From: Streptomyces sp. NRRL F-525 | Lineage (GTDB): Bacteria; Actinomycetota; Actinomycetes; Streptomycetales; Streptomycetaceae | Direction of reading: 5' to 3' | DNA length: 64,000 bases | Assembly: GCF_000716605.1 (NCBI RefSeq) | Contig: NZ_JNXE01000008.1 | Coordinates: forward strand, 1-64,000 | Part shown: in pieces, positions 1 to 11,176 of the stretch | Position numbering within the stretch: position 1 is the first letter of the stretch | Layout: each line of letters begins with the position of its first letter | Program-made: the position numbers and the translations under genes | Notes under the pieces: generated by a model | The model's database searches: none | Seen by the model: the letters and a program-made list of their open reading frames with translations, nothing else | What the model was told of the DNA's origin: nothing

Positions 1-319
1 CGCCGAGTACCGCCAACTCGGCTCAGCCGCAGGCTACTTCGACGACTTCCAGGACGGCCGCGACCCGGCCGGCATCTCCACCCAGGACGAGGAACTCGCT
101 GCCCGCCTCGACCCGGTCGAAGGCGGACGCCGACTCGCCAACTACCTCCGCGTCCTCACCATGGAGGCCCAGACCCTCGCCCGCGCCTGCGGCAAGGCCC
201 ACCTCCACCACCTGGAACCCGAGGACCTGGTCGCCCTCACCATCGAGTCCGCCGCCATGGCCCGCGTCCCCCTCGCCGGCACCGACTGGATCCCCGGCAC
301 CTCCGGAGCCGCCCTGTGA
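1..319 (+). CDS. FMN-binding glutamate synthase-like protein, GlxD type (3' end only)
   Basis: Only the last 105 codons are in the window; the reading frame is open from base 2 and stops at TGA 317-319. The C-terminal residues contain a short helical stretch and the motif VPLAGTDWIPG. I associate this tail with the glutamate-synthase-like subunit (GlxD/MgsC type) of the glutamine synthetase III/GlxB-C-D clusters of actinobacteria, where the family makes glutamate or N-methylglutamate using FMN and an Fe-S centre. The catalytic part lies upstream and cannot be checked. The stop overlaps the GTG start of the following oxidase (GTGA), so the two are translationally coupled. The family call is moderately sure; the substrate is not visible. 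Confidence 0.6.
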   Translation, partial: AEYRQLGSAAGYFDDFQDGRDPAGISTQDEELAARLDPVEGGRRLANYLRVLTMEAQTLARACGKAHLHHLEPEDLVALTIESAAMARVPLAGTDWIPGTSGAAL

Positions 320-1440
320 TCGCCGTCGTAGGAGCAGGCCTGATGGGCGCGGCCACGGCCTGGCAACTCGCCCGGCAGGGTCATGAGGTCACCCTCGTCG
401 AGGCGTACGAGATCGGCCACAAGTCCGGCAGCTCCCACGGCAGTTCACGCATCTACCGCCGCGCCTACGCCGACCCCCTCTACGTCCGCCTGACCGGCGA
501 GGCCCGCGAACTCTGGCAGGAACTGGAGCACGACACAGGCGCCCAACTGCTGCGCCTCACCGGGGGATTGGATTTCGGCGCGGGCCGTGACCCCAAGGGC
601 ATCGCCGGCATCCTCGCCGCAGCCGCCGTACCGCACGAACTGCTCACCGCGGCCCAAGCGGCGGACCGCTGGCCGCAGTTCCGCTTCGACGGTCCCGTGC
701 TGCATCACCCGGACGCGGGCACGGTCGACGCCGACGCGACGGTGGCCGCCGCGGTACGGCGGGCCGCCGAAGTGGGCGCCCGCGTCCTCACCGGCACCCG
801 CGTCACCGGCGCGGAGATCCGCGACGACGCCCGCGTAGATCTACGCACACAGGACCACACCCTCGTAGCCGACACAGTCGTGGTCGCGTCCGGCGCCTGG
901 CTGCCTCAACTCGCCGTCCCACTAGGCATTCCCGGGCCTCTGCCGCCCCTTCGGGTGACCCAGCAGCAGGTCTTCCACTTCCGCCGCCGCGACCCGGAGA
1001 CGGCCACCTGGCCCGTCTTCGTCCACAAGGACGAGCTGAGCCTCTACGGCCTTCCGTCCGGCAGCGACGGCGGACCGCTCCCGGCGTTCAAGGTCGCCCA
1101 GCACGACGAGGGCACGCCCACAACTGCGGACACCCGCACCGGCATTGTCGATCCGGCCTCGCGCGACAAGGTGACCGCGTGGGTGGAATGCACGCTCCCG
1201 GGCCTGGACCCCACACCCGTCGCCGAAGCGAGCTGCCTCTACACCACCACCCCCGACGAGGACTTCGTGCTCGACCGCACCGGCCCCTTCGTCGTCGTCT
1301 CTCCGTGCTCGGGCCACGGCGCCAAGTTCACCCCGCTCATCGGCGCGATGGCCGCCGACCTCGCCCTGGGCCGCGCCGAGCCGCATCCACGCTTCGCGCT
1401 CGGCAAGTCCCGGCGGACCACGGCCCATCAGGCAGAATGA
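316..1440 (+). CDS. Monomeric sarcosine oxidase / N-methyl amino acid oxidase family FAD enzyme
   Basis: 374 residues, close to the roughly 390 of monomeric sarcosine oxidase. The protein opens with a dinucleotide-binding fold (GxGxxG at residues 6-11) followed by SHGSSRIYRRAY, typical of the SoxA/MTOX family. Cys331 in SPCSGHGAKF matches the cysteine that carries covalently bound FAD in this family. The expected reaction is oxidative demethylation of an N-methyl amino acid, giving formaldehyde, hydrogen peroxide and the amine, in the cytosol. The GTG start at 316 overlaps the preceding stop by 4 bases and is the only start that fits the coupling. Position between a GlxD-like gene and an XRE-cupin regulator suggests a role in methylated amine or N-methylglutamate metabolism; that part is inference. 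Confidence 0.85.
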   Translation: MIAVVGAGLMGAATAWQLARQGHEVTLVEAYEIGHKSGSSHGSSRIYRRAYADPLYVRLTGEARELWQELEHDTGAQLLRLTGGLDFGAGRDPKGIAGILAAAAVPHELLTAAQAADRWPQFRFDGPVLHHPDAGTVDADATVAAAVRRAAEVGARVLTGTRVTGAEIRDDARVDLRTQDHTLVADTVVVASGAWLPQLAVPLGIPGPLPPLRVTQQQVFHFRRRDPETATWPVFVHKDELSLYGLPSGSDGGPLPAFKVAQHDEGTPTTADTRTGIVDPASRDKVTAWVECTLPGLDPTPVAEASCLYTTTPDEDFVLDRTGPFVVVSPCSGHGAKFTPLIGAMAADLALGRAEPHPRFALGKSRRTTAHQAE

Positions 1441-2096
1441 CCGCCATGGGCACCGACCACCACGACCAGGCACCCGCGCTGCCCGACCGGGAGATCACCC
1501 CCGAACAGGCTGACGGGCCAGTGGACTTGGAGACCGCGATCGCCCGCCAGGTGCGTCGCTACCGGATCGCGGCCGGGCTGTCCGTGGCGGAGATGGCGGC
1601 CCGGGTCGGCATCTCGAAAGCGATGCTCTCCAAGATCGAGAACGCGCACACCTCGTGCAGCCTCACCACGCTCGGCCGCCTCGCCACCGGCCTCAACGTC
1701 CCCGTCACGGCCCTCTTCCGAGGCGTCGACACCGAGCGCGAGGCCGTCTACGTCCCCGCAGGCCACGGCGCCCAGATCATCCGCCGCGGCAGCCGGGTCG
1801 GCCACCTCTACGAACTCCTCGGTGCCCTGCGCGGCCCCCACAAACGCATGGAAGCCGTCCTGGTCACCCTCACCGAGTCCAGCGAGGTCTTTCCCCTCTT
1901 CCAACACCCCGGCACCGAGCTGCTGTTCATGCTCGAAGGTGTCATGGTCTACGGCCATGGAGAGGCGGCCTACACGATGCGCCCCGGCGACGCCCTCCAA
2001 CTCGACGGCGAGGGCGCGCACGGTCCCCAGGAACTGGTCGAGCTCCCCGTCCGTTTCCTGTCCGTCACCGCCTACGGCGACCACGGAGGGGACTGA
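1437..2096 (+). CDS. XRE-family regulator with C-terminal cupin domain
   Basis: 219 residues from ATG 1437, which overlaps the preceding stop (ATGA); ATG 1446 is an alternative start. An N-terminal Cro/XRE helix-turn-helix lies at about residues 35-95 (AARVGISKAMLSKIENAHTS), followed by a cupin_2 barrel at about 135-210 with HPGTELLFMLEG and MRPGDALQLDG. Such proteins are usually repressors whose cupin senses a small metabolite. The coupled arrangement after the glutamate-synthase-like and sarcosine-oxidase-like genes suggests it controls this operon. It resembles, but is not identical to, the XRE-cupin gene at 57829. Confidence 0.88.
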   Translation: MTAMGTDHHDQAPALPDREITPEQADGPVDLETAIARQVRRYRIAAGLSVAEMAARVGISKAMLSKIENAHTSCSLTTLGRLATGLNVPVTALFRGVDTEREAVYVPAGHGAQIIRRGSRVGHLYELLGALRGPHKRMEAVLVTLTESSEVFPLFQHPGTELLFMLEGVMVYGHGEAAYTMRPGDALQLDGEGAHGPQELVELPVRFLSVTAYGDHGGD

Positions 2097-2108
2097 CCGC
2101 TCTGGTGA

Positions 2109-2120
2109 CGGACCGGTCCG
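2109..2120. promoter_or_regulatory. 12-bp perfect palindrome between XRE-cupin and MFS genes
   Basis: CGGACCGGTCCG is a perfect palindrome 13 bases after the XRE-cupin stop and about 88 bases before the MFS start. It could be an operator for the MFS gene or a short GC-rich hairpin. No U-tract follows, so an operator is slightly favoured. Confidence 0.3.
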
Positions 2121-2207
2121 CTCGCTAGGCTGCGCGACAGAAACGGGATCGTCAACGCGCCGGTGGCTGGGTAGCGCGTCTCTCCGACGTGCTCATTGGA
2201 GACGCCG

Positions 2208-3389
2208 ATGGCGTACCGATCCCTGCTGCGTGTGCCCGGCGCGGCCTTCTTCCCGCTGGGCTTCCTGGCCCGCCTGCCCTATGCCACCTCGTCGCTCGCG
2301 ACGCTCGTCCTCGTCCAGGCCGCCTCCGACAGTTACGCCTTCGCCGGACTCGCCGCGGCGGCCCAGGGCATCGCGAACGCGCTCGGCGCCCCCATCGCCG
2401 GGTCACTGGCCGACCGCCACGGCCACCGCCTCGTCGGGACGGTCACCGCACTCGCCAACGCCGCCGCCCTGACCGCCCTCGTCGCGGCGAGCCACACCGG
2501 CCGCGCGAGCATGCTGACGGCCGCCGCCCTGTCCGGACTCACCCAACCCCCGGTCGGCCCCCTGATCCGGGTCCACTGGTCACGCCTGCTGCACGCCCGC
2601 GCCCGGCCCGACCTCATGCCGACCGCCTTCTCGTACGAGGCGACCGCCGACGAGATCAGTTTCGTCGCCGGACCCGCGCTCGTGGGACTCCTCACCGCCC
2701 TCGGCCCGACCGCCCCGACCCTGGCCGCCATCGCCCTGCTCCTCCTGGCCACCCTGCCCTTCACCCTGTCCCTGACCCAGGGGAGCAGTGAGCACCGGCA
2801 GAGCACACGCGCCGCGCGAACTCCCTTGCCCCGACTGCCACTTGCCGCGATGTTCCTCGCCATGGCCGCGGTGGGCACGGTATTCGGCGCCGTACAGACC
2901 GGCGTCACCGCCTACTCGAACGAGAGCGGTCACCCGGGCAGCGCCGGACTCCTCTACGCCGTCTTCGGCATCGGCAGCGCGATGGCAGGCGCCGCCTGCG
3001 CCTGGCTCCCCGCGCATTTCGGCCTCCGCCGCCGGTACGTGACCTTCGCGGCGACACTGCTGCTGGGCACGCTGACCCTGGTCGCCGGGGAGCGGGGGCA
3101 CGTACTCCCCGCCGCCATGGCCGTCGCCGGAGTCACCGTCGCCCCGTACCTGATCAGCCTCTACGCCCTCACCGAACGCCTCGCGCCCACCGACCGGGCG
3201 ACCGTCGCTCTGACGATCCTGTGCGCGGGCGGCCCCCTCGGCACCGCGACCGGGCAGTCAGTGGCCGGGTACCTCGCCGACAGGCACGGCAGCGCGGGCG
3301 CGTTCCTGGTGGCGCCGGTCGCGGCGGCAGCGGCGTTGCTGTTGGCGATCACCGCGGTCCTCGCGCACTCCGCCCGGACCCGGAGATGA
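2208..3389 (+). CDS. MFS transporter, about 12 membrane segments
   Basis: 393 residues from ATG 2208 (MAYRSLL); TTG 2196 four codons upstream is an alternative. The protein is almost entirely hydrophobic helices with small loops. The MFS motif-A-like loop GSLADRHGHRLVG occurs between predicted helices 2 and 3, and a related GYLADRHGSAG near residue 355. It is probably a proton-driven exporter of a small molecule in the cytoplasmic membrane. It has its own 110-base upstream gap containing the palindrome at 2109-2120. The substrate cannot be read from sequence. Confidence 0.85.
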   Translation: MAYRSLLRVPGAAFFPLGFLARLPYATSSLATLVLVQAASDSYAFAGLAAAAQGIANALGAPIAGSLADRHGHRLVGTVTALANAAALTALVAASHTGRASMLTAAALSGLTQPPVGPLIRVHWSRLLHARARPDLMPTAFSYEATADEISFVAGPALVGLLTALGPTAPTLAAIALLLLATLPFTLSLTQGSSEHRQSTRAARTPLPRLPLAAMFLAMAAVGTVFGAVQTGVTAYSNESGHPGSAGLLYAVFGIGSAMAGAACAWLPAHFGLRRRYVTFAATLLLGTLTLVAGERGHVLPAAMAVAGVTVAPYLISLYALTERLAPTDRATVALTILCAGGPLGTATGQSVAGYLADRHGSAGAFLVAPVAAAAALLLAITAVLAHSARTRR

Positions 3390-3440
3390 ACGAGAGGGGA
3401 CCATCCGCATGATCGGCCCGGTATCCGTTGCCGTCGCGCG

Positions 3441-3458
3441 CAAGACACCGGAGTCTTG
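3441..3458. promoter_or_regulatory. Inverted repeat upstream of the GH63 gene
   Basis: CAAGAC-6-GTCTTG lies between the MFS stop (3389) and the GH63 start (3491), 32 bases from the ATG. The 6-bp perfect arms with a 6-base loop fit an operator or a weak terminator. Confidence 0.3.
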
Positions 3459-3490
3459 GGGAAGGTGCCGGGCCACGAGGAGGACACACG

Positions 3491-6207
<2,717 letters not shown>

Positions 6208-6211
<4 letters not shown>

Positions 6212-7686
6212 CCGCCTGGCCCGAGCACCCGGTGATCTACGAGATCAACACCCTGATCTGGCTGGGGGAGCTGAGCACCCGCTACGGCCGTACCGTCACC
6301 CTCGGCGAGGTGCCCGCGCCCGCCTGGGACGAGGTCGCCCTCCCTGGCATCGACGCCGTCTGGCTGATGGGCGTGTGGGAACGCAGCCCGGCCGGACTGG
6401 AGATCGCGCTGCGCGACGCCTCGCTCCAGGCGTCGTTCCGGGCCGCGCTGCCCGACCTGCGCCCGGAGGACGTGGCCGGATCGCCGTACTGCGTCCGGAA
6501 CTACGTCGTGGACGCATCCCTCGGCGGCCCGGAGGGGCTGGCGGAGGCCCGCGCCCAACTGGCCGCGCGTGGCGTCCGGTTGATCCTCGACTACGTCCCC
6601 AACCACGTGGCCCCCGACCACCCCTGGCTGACCGAACGCCCCGGCTGCCTCGTCCAGGGCACCCAGGACGACCTGTCCCGGGACCCCGCCGCCTTCCTCG
6701 AAGCCGGTGGCAAGGTGTTCGCCCGAGGCCGCGACCCGTACTTCGCGCCCTGGCCCGACGTCGTCCAACTCAACGCCTTCAGCGATGAGTTGCGCATGGC
6801 CGCCGTCGACACCCTCGCCTCGATCGCCGACCAGGCCGACGGCGTCCGCTGCGACATGGCCATGCTGCTGATGACCGACGTCTTCGCGAAGACCTGGGGC
6901 GAACGGGCCGGCACGGCACCGGCCGAGGACTTCTGGCCGTACACGATCCCCAAGGTGCGCGAGCGTCACCCCGACTTCCTCTTCGTCGCCGAGGCGTACT
7001 GGGACCTCGAATGGGCCCTGCAGCAACAGGGGTTCGACCACTGCTACGACAAGCGGCTCTACGACCGGCTGCTGCACGAGGGTGCGGAATCGGTGCGCGG
7101 TCATCTGCGGGCCGATGTCCGCTACCAGCGCGGGTTGGTCCGCTTCCTGGAGAACCACGACGAACCCCGGGCCGCCGCCACGCTGTCGCCCGAGCGGGAA
7201 CGGGTGGCGGCCGTCACCATCGCCACCCTGCCGGGCGCGACGCTCTGGCACGAGGGGCAGTTCGAGGGGCGACGGGTGCGCCCGCCGGTCTTCCTCTCCC
7301 GTCGGCCGGAGGAGCCCGTCGACAAGGAACTCCTTGCGTTCCAGCACCAGTTGCTCGCCGCCGTCGGTTCCTCCGGTATGCGCAGGGGAGGGGAGTGGCA
7401 GCTGCTCGACTGCACGGGCTGGCCGGACAACCCCACCCACGAGAACCTGATCGCCTGGTCCTGGACAACGGATTCCGGACGCCACCTCGTCGTCGTCAAC
7501 CTCTCCGAACAGCCCGCCCAGGGGCGGGTCCGCCTCCCGTGGACCGACCTGCGCGGCGGCTCCCGCCAACTCACCGAGCTGCTCGCCGACTTGACCTACG
7601 ATCGCGAGGGCGACGAACTGGTCGACCCCGGTCTCTACGTCGAGTTGGAGGGCCTGCGCTGGCATCTACTCGCGGTGATGCCCTGA
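6208..7686 (+). CDS. GH13 alpha-amylase family enzyme
   Basis: 492 residues from ATG 6208, which overlaps the GH63 stop. A (beta/alpha)8 barrel is apparent, and the three GH13 catalytic residues are visible: nucleophile Asp216 (GVRCDMAML), acid/base Glu262 (FLFVAEAYWD) and Asp318 (FLENHDEPRAA). YVPNHVAPDHP is the conserved region I. The C-terminal beta domain (residues about 420-492) is short. There is no signal peptide, so it is cytosolic. It lacks an obvious glycogen or starch-binding domain. Coupling with the GH63 gene implies joint action on one alpha-glucan or glucoside. It could be a hydrolase, a transglycosylase or a phosphorylase-like GH13. Confidence 0.85.
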
Positions 7687-7883
7687 TCTTGACCTGTGAC
7701 CAACTGATGAAGGATTGACGGGAGTTGTGAAAGGTGACAAGAATTCAGCTTGCTTCGCTGTGCCTTAGCTGAGCGGAGCACCTGCGAGCGGTCCGGTCGC
7801 GCACGCCCTCGATCGTTTCCTTTCGTGCGCCCGCCGCTCGTTCTGCCACCTCCCACACCTTTTAACCATCGTCGAGGCTCACT
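7687..7883. other. Intergenic region, 197 bases
   Basis: This gap separates the GH13 stop from the LAETG protein start. It holds the promoter region of the surface protein, but I see no convincing -35/-10 pair, terminator hairpin or palindrome. Confidence 0.3.
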
Positions 7884-8810
7884 TTGTCACGTTCGCACCA
7901 CCTCCAATCCCTGTCCGCCCTCGCGGCCACCGCGTTCATCGCCGCCGCCGCGCCCGTGCTCGCGGCCGGCCCGGCGAGCGCCACCGACGCCGCCGCGTGC
8001 CAGTCCGCCACCGTGCAGTACCGCATCGTCGGAGCCGATGGAAACGTTGTCGGCGCGGACTGGACCTCGCAGGGCGGTTTCCTCCAGTGGGACACCATCC
8101 CCGGCACGGTCGAGGTCCGGCTGGCTCCCGACCAGAGCGTCGGGGACAGCTGCAAGTACCCCGTCTCCCTCGCCGAGTACACCGCCGAGGGCCCCAACTG
8201 GTACAACTCCGGCCACCAGACCATGGTCGACAAGGCCACGGTCTACCTCACCTCCAAGGACGTCGCCGGCGCGAGCGACGCCCAGCAGACCTATCAGCAG
8301 CTGAAGGTCAAGTCGCCCGACTGCTACGGCCAGATCGACCTGTACGGCGACGACGTCACGTACGACGGCGGTACGGGCGAGGGCCACGGCCCTCTGCCGT
8401 ACGAGCCCGACAACATCATGACGCCGTACCACCTCATCGCGGCCTGGAACGGCGGCGACAAGGAGTGCACCCCGAGCACCCCGGACTCGCCCACCCCGAC
8501 GCCGACGCAGCCGGCCTCGGCGCCGCCCGCGACGCCGTCGACCCCGGCCGACAGCACGCCTCCCGCCGAGGAGTCGACCCCGCCGGCCAGCCCCAAGCCG
8601 TCGACGACGCCTCCCACCTCCGCGCACGTTCCGCCGCTGAAGTCGTCGCCCTCGCCCAGCCCGAAGGCGACGCCGAACGGTGGCAACCAGCCGCTGGCGG
8701 AGACCGGTTCGAACGCGCCGGTCGGCCTCATAGCGGGCGGCGCCGCCCTGGTGATCGCCCTGGGTGCCGGCGGGGTCTACGCGGCCGGCCGCGCCCGCCG
8801 CTCCTCCTGA
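7884..8810 (+). CDS. Secreted LAETG sortase-anchored surface protein
   Basis: 308 residues from TTG 7884, with GAGG about 6 bases upstream; no ATG or GTG is better placed. Signal peptide: residues 1 to about 34, ending PASAT. The extracellular globular part (about 35-195) has Cys residues that could pair. A Pro/Thr/Ser-rich wall-spanning stalk covers about 197-265. The C-terminus is a class E sortase signal: LAETG at 271-275, a hydrophobic helix, then GRARRSS. This architecture is standard for Streptomyces cell-wall proteins. No sortase gene is in the window. I do not recognise the globular domain; the function is unknown. Confidence 0.85.
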   Translation: MSRSHHLQSLSALAATAFIAAAAPVLAAGPASATDAAACQSATVQYRIVGADGNVVGADWTSQGGFLQWDTIPGTVEVRLAPDQSVGDSCKYPVSLAEYTAEGPNWYNSGHQTMVDKATVYLTSKDVAGASDAQQTYQQLKVKSPDCYGQIDLYGDDVTYDGGTGEGHGPLPYEPDNIMTPYHLIAAWNGGDKECTPSTPDSPTPTPTQPASAPPATPSTPADSTPPAEESTPPASPKPSTTPPTSAHVPPLKSSPSPSPKATPNGGNQPLAETGSNAPVGLIAGGAALVIALGAGGVYAAGRARRSS

Positions 8811-8837
8811 CACAGCCACGCCCGGCGTGAACTGACC

Positions 8838-8869
8838 GCCCCGTCCCGTGCGTTGTCACGGGGCGGGGC
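8838..8869. terminator. Bidirectional terminator hairpin between convergent genes
   Basis: A 13-bp stem with one G-U pair (GCCCCGTCCCGTG / CACGGGGCGGGGC) and a 6-base loop fills the gap between the LAETG gene (stop 8810) and the convergent MarR gene (stop at 8870). Confidence 0.75.
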
Positions 8870-9325
8870 TCACGGCCGTGGCCAGGGACGCCCGCCGATC
8901 CGTTCGATGTCGGTGTTGAAGCGTCGTAGAAAAGCCGCGAAGGCGTCGATGTCCTCGTCCGACCAGTCGTCCATGATCTGGTCCAGGGACTGGACGAGAC
9001 CCTCGCGTTCCTCGTCGAGCATCCGCGCGCCCAGGTCCGTGATGCGGAACTTGCGGGCCATACCGCCCTGCGGATCGGGGATGCGCTCCACAAGACCGGA
9101 CCGCATGGCGGCCGCCGTCTGCCGGTTGAGGGTGGACGTGTCGAGACCGAAGGCGTCGCTCAACTCGCCGATGGACATGGGTCCTTGGACGCGGATCCGG
9201 CTCAACAGGATGTAGGCGCTGCGCTCCAGGACGCCGTCCTTGCGGCGCCCGCCCTTCTGCGCGAGCAGCCCGTGCCGGCTGAGAAGCATCTGCTCGTACT
9301 CGACCTCGCGCGTGCGCCTGTCCAT
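8870..9325 (-). CDS. MarR-family transcriptional regulator
   Basis: 151 residues from ATG 9325; AGGAGG lies 10 bases upstream. The open frame continues 23 codons further without a suitable start. The winged helix-turn-helix occupies about residues 30-100 (MSIGELSDAFGLDTSTLNRQTAAAMRSGLVERIPDP) with dimerisation helices at both ends. It is divergent from the MFS transporter at 9503, the usual arrangement for a drug- or phenolic-responsive repressor of an efflux pump, and the shared intergenic region contains nested inverted repeats (9408-9458). The inducing ligand is unknown. Confidence 0.9.
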   Translation of the reverse strand: MDRRTREVEYEQMLLSRHGLLAQKGGRRKDGVLERSAYILLSRIRVQGPMSIGELSDAFGLDTSTLNRQTAAAMRSGLVERIPDPQGGMARKFRITDLGARMLDEEREGLVQSLDQIMDDWSDEDIDAFAAFLRRFNTDIERIGGRPWPRP

Positions 9326-9407
9326 CGGTCCGCTGCCTCCTGCTTCCTGCCGATGCCGCCGCCGTGTCCTGCGCTCCGGGGCGGCCCGGCCCATCCTCGC
9401 ACGACGT

Positions 9408-9458
9408 TATGCATCATCCCCATCACATGGCTGATACATACGATGTGTACGATGCATA
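9408..9458. promoter_or_regulatory. Nested inverted repeats, candidate MarR operator
   Basis: TATGCATC (9408-9415) and GATGCATA (9451-9458) are perfect inverted repeats. Between them GATACAT-ACG-ATGTGTA (9433-9449) forms a second, imperfect palindrome. The stretch is unusually AT-rich for this genome and lies between the divergent MarR and MFS genes, so it probably holds both promoters and the MarR binding sites. Confidence 0.6.
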
Positions 9459-9502
9459 TTCCTTCACTTCCCGACTGAACAGACATGCCGAGGAGTCCCG
9501 TC

Positions 9503-10960
9503 ATGGACGCCCCCCAGCCCTCAGCCCGCGCAGGCGGCGTGATCGCCACGCTCGCCTTCGCCGGCACCACCGCGGCGATCATGCAGACGCTGGTCACCCC
9601 GCTCATCGCCGATCTGCCGGAGATGCTGCACACCTCGTCCTCGAACGCCGCGTGGGTGATCACCGCCACGCTGCTGGTGGCCGCGGTCTGCGTGCCGGTC
9701 GTCGGCCGCCTCGGTGACCTGCTGGGCAAGCGCCGCATGCTGCTCGCCTGCTCCGTCCCGCTGATGGTGGGCTCGGTGGTTTGCGCGCTCTCCTCGTCCG
9801 TGGTTCCGATGATCGTCGGCCGCGGTCTGCAGGGCATGGGCATGGGCATGGTCCCGCTGGGCATCGCCCTGCTGCGGGACGTCGTACCGCAGGAGAGGCT
9901 GAGTCCCTCCATCGCTCTCGTCAGCGCCTCCATGGGCATCGGCGGCGGCCTCGGCCTGCCGATCGCCGCGGCCGTCGCGCAGTACGCCAACTGGCGTGCC
10001 CTGTTCTGGGGTTCGGCCGCTCTCGCCGCGGTCGTCGCCGTGCTGATCTGGTTCCTGATCCCGGACGTACCGGCCGCCGCCAAGGGACAGCGGTTCGACG
10101 CCCCCGGCGCCCTCGGGCTCGCCGTCGGCCTCGTCTGCCTGCTCCTCGGCATCTCCAAGGGCGCCGACTGGGGCTGGGGTTCGGCCACCGTGCTTGGCCT
10201 GTTCACCGTCGCGATCGTGGCTTTCCTGGCCTGGGGCATCTGGGAGCTGCGGACCAGCGACCCGCTGATCGACCTCCGTACGACGGCCCGCCCCCGGGTC
10301 CTGATCACCAACATCGCCTCGGTCTTCGTCGGCGTCGGCATGTACTCGAGCATGCTGGTCGTCCCGCAGCTGCTCCAGTTCCCCGAGGCCACCGGCTACG
10401 GCCTGGGCCAGTCGATGCTCGCGTCCGGCCTCTGGATGGCGCCCGGGGGCATCATGATGATGATCGTCTCCCCGCTCGGCGGAAAGCTCACCAACGCCCG
10501 CGGCCCCAAGTTCACCCTGATCAGCGGCGTCCTGGTCATCACCGCCGGCTACGCCCTGTCGATGGGCCTGATGAGCTCCGCCTGGGGCCTCATGGTCGTC
10601 TGCATCGTCATCAACAGCGGCGTCGGCCTCGCCTACGGCGCGATGCCCGCCCTCATCATGAGCTCGGTCCCGCTCTCCGAGACCGCCGCGGCGAACGGCT
10701 TCAACACCCTGATGCGCTCCCTCGGAACCTCGATCGGCGCCGCGGTGATCGGCGTGGTCCTCGCTCAGATGACCACCACGGCAGGCGGCTACACCTTCAC
10801 CTCGGAGGACGGCTTCCGCACGGGCCTCATCATCGGCGGCGGCGTCGCCCTGCTGGCGGCCCTGGTCGCGGCGGCGATCCCGGCGGTACGGGCAGCCGCA
10901 CCGGCCGAGGAGAAGGCCGAGGCGGTCAGCGAACTGGAGGACGCCGGGGTCGAGTCCTGA
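9503..10960 (+). CDS. MFS drug-efflux transporter, DHA2 (EmrB/QacA) type
   Basis: 485 residues from ATG 9503, with AGGAG 8 bases upstream; ATG 9485 would add six residues but has no ribosome site. There are about 12-14 hydrophobic helices, the motif-A loop GRLGDLLGKRRMLL between helices 2 and 3, and the antiporter-like stretch GRGLQGMGMGMVPLGIALLRDVVP (residues about 107-130). The likely role is proton-coupled export of a toxic compound or secondary metabolite at the cytoplasmic membrane. It is divergently transcribed from its probable MarR repressor. A large hairpin follows the stop at 10990-11036. Confidence 0.88.
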   Translation: MDAPQPSARAGGVIATLAFAGTTAAIMQTLVTPLIADLPEMLHTSSSNAAWVITATLLVAAVCVPVVGRLGDLLGKRRMLLACSVPLMVGSVVCALSSSVVPMIVGRGLQGMGMGMVPLGIALLRDVVPQERLSPSIALVSASMGIGGGLGLPIAAAVAQYANWRALFWGSAALAAVVAVLIWFLIPDVPAAAKGQRFDAPGALGLAVGLVCLLLGISKGADWGWGSATVLGLFTVAIVAFLAWGIWELRTSDPLIDLRTTARPRVLITNIASVFVGVGMYSSMLVVPQLLQFPEATGYGLGQSMLASGLWMAPGGIMMMIVSPLGGKLTNARGPKFTLISGVLVITAGYALSMGLMSSAWGLMVVCIVINSGVGLAYGAMPALIMSSVPLSETAAANGFNTLMRSLGTSIGAAVIGVVLAQMTTTAGGYTFTSEDGFRTGLIIGGGVALLAALVAAAIPAVRAAAPAEEKAEAVSELEDAGVES

Positions 10961-10989
10961 CCTCGGTGGGCTGAACGTACGGGGTTCTG

Positions 10990-11036
10990 CTGCCCGGCGA
11001 TGGAGGACCGAGGGATCGGTCTTCTACGCCGGGCAG
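10990..11036. terminator. Two-tier hairpin terminator downstream of the MFS gene
   Basis: Outer stem CTGCCCGGCG / CGCCGGGCAG (10990-10999, 11027-11036) encloses an inner stem GACCGA / TCGGTC (11006-11011, 11016-11021). It sits 30 bases after the MFS stop and before the convergent TetR gene, so it can serve both strands. No U-tract follows, as is common in Streptomyces. Confidence 0.65.
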
Positions 11037-11176
11037 CGTGCTGTTCGGCGTCAACTCCCCGGTGGGCAAGGCCCCTTGCGGCGAGATGGTCGGACGGGGA
11101 TGCCGGATTGGGGCCAACTGCGGTCCGCGCACGGCCGTAGACCGGTCTGCGGCCGTGAACTCACGTCATAGGCACG

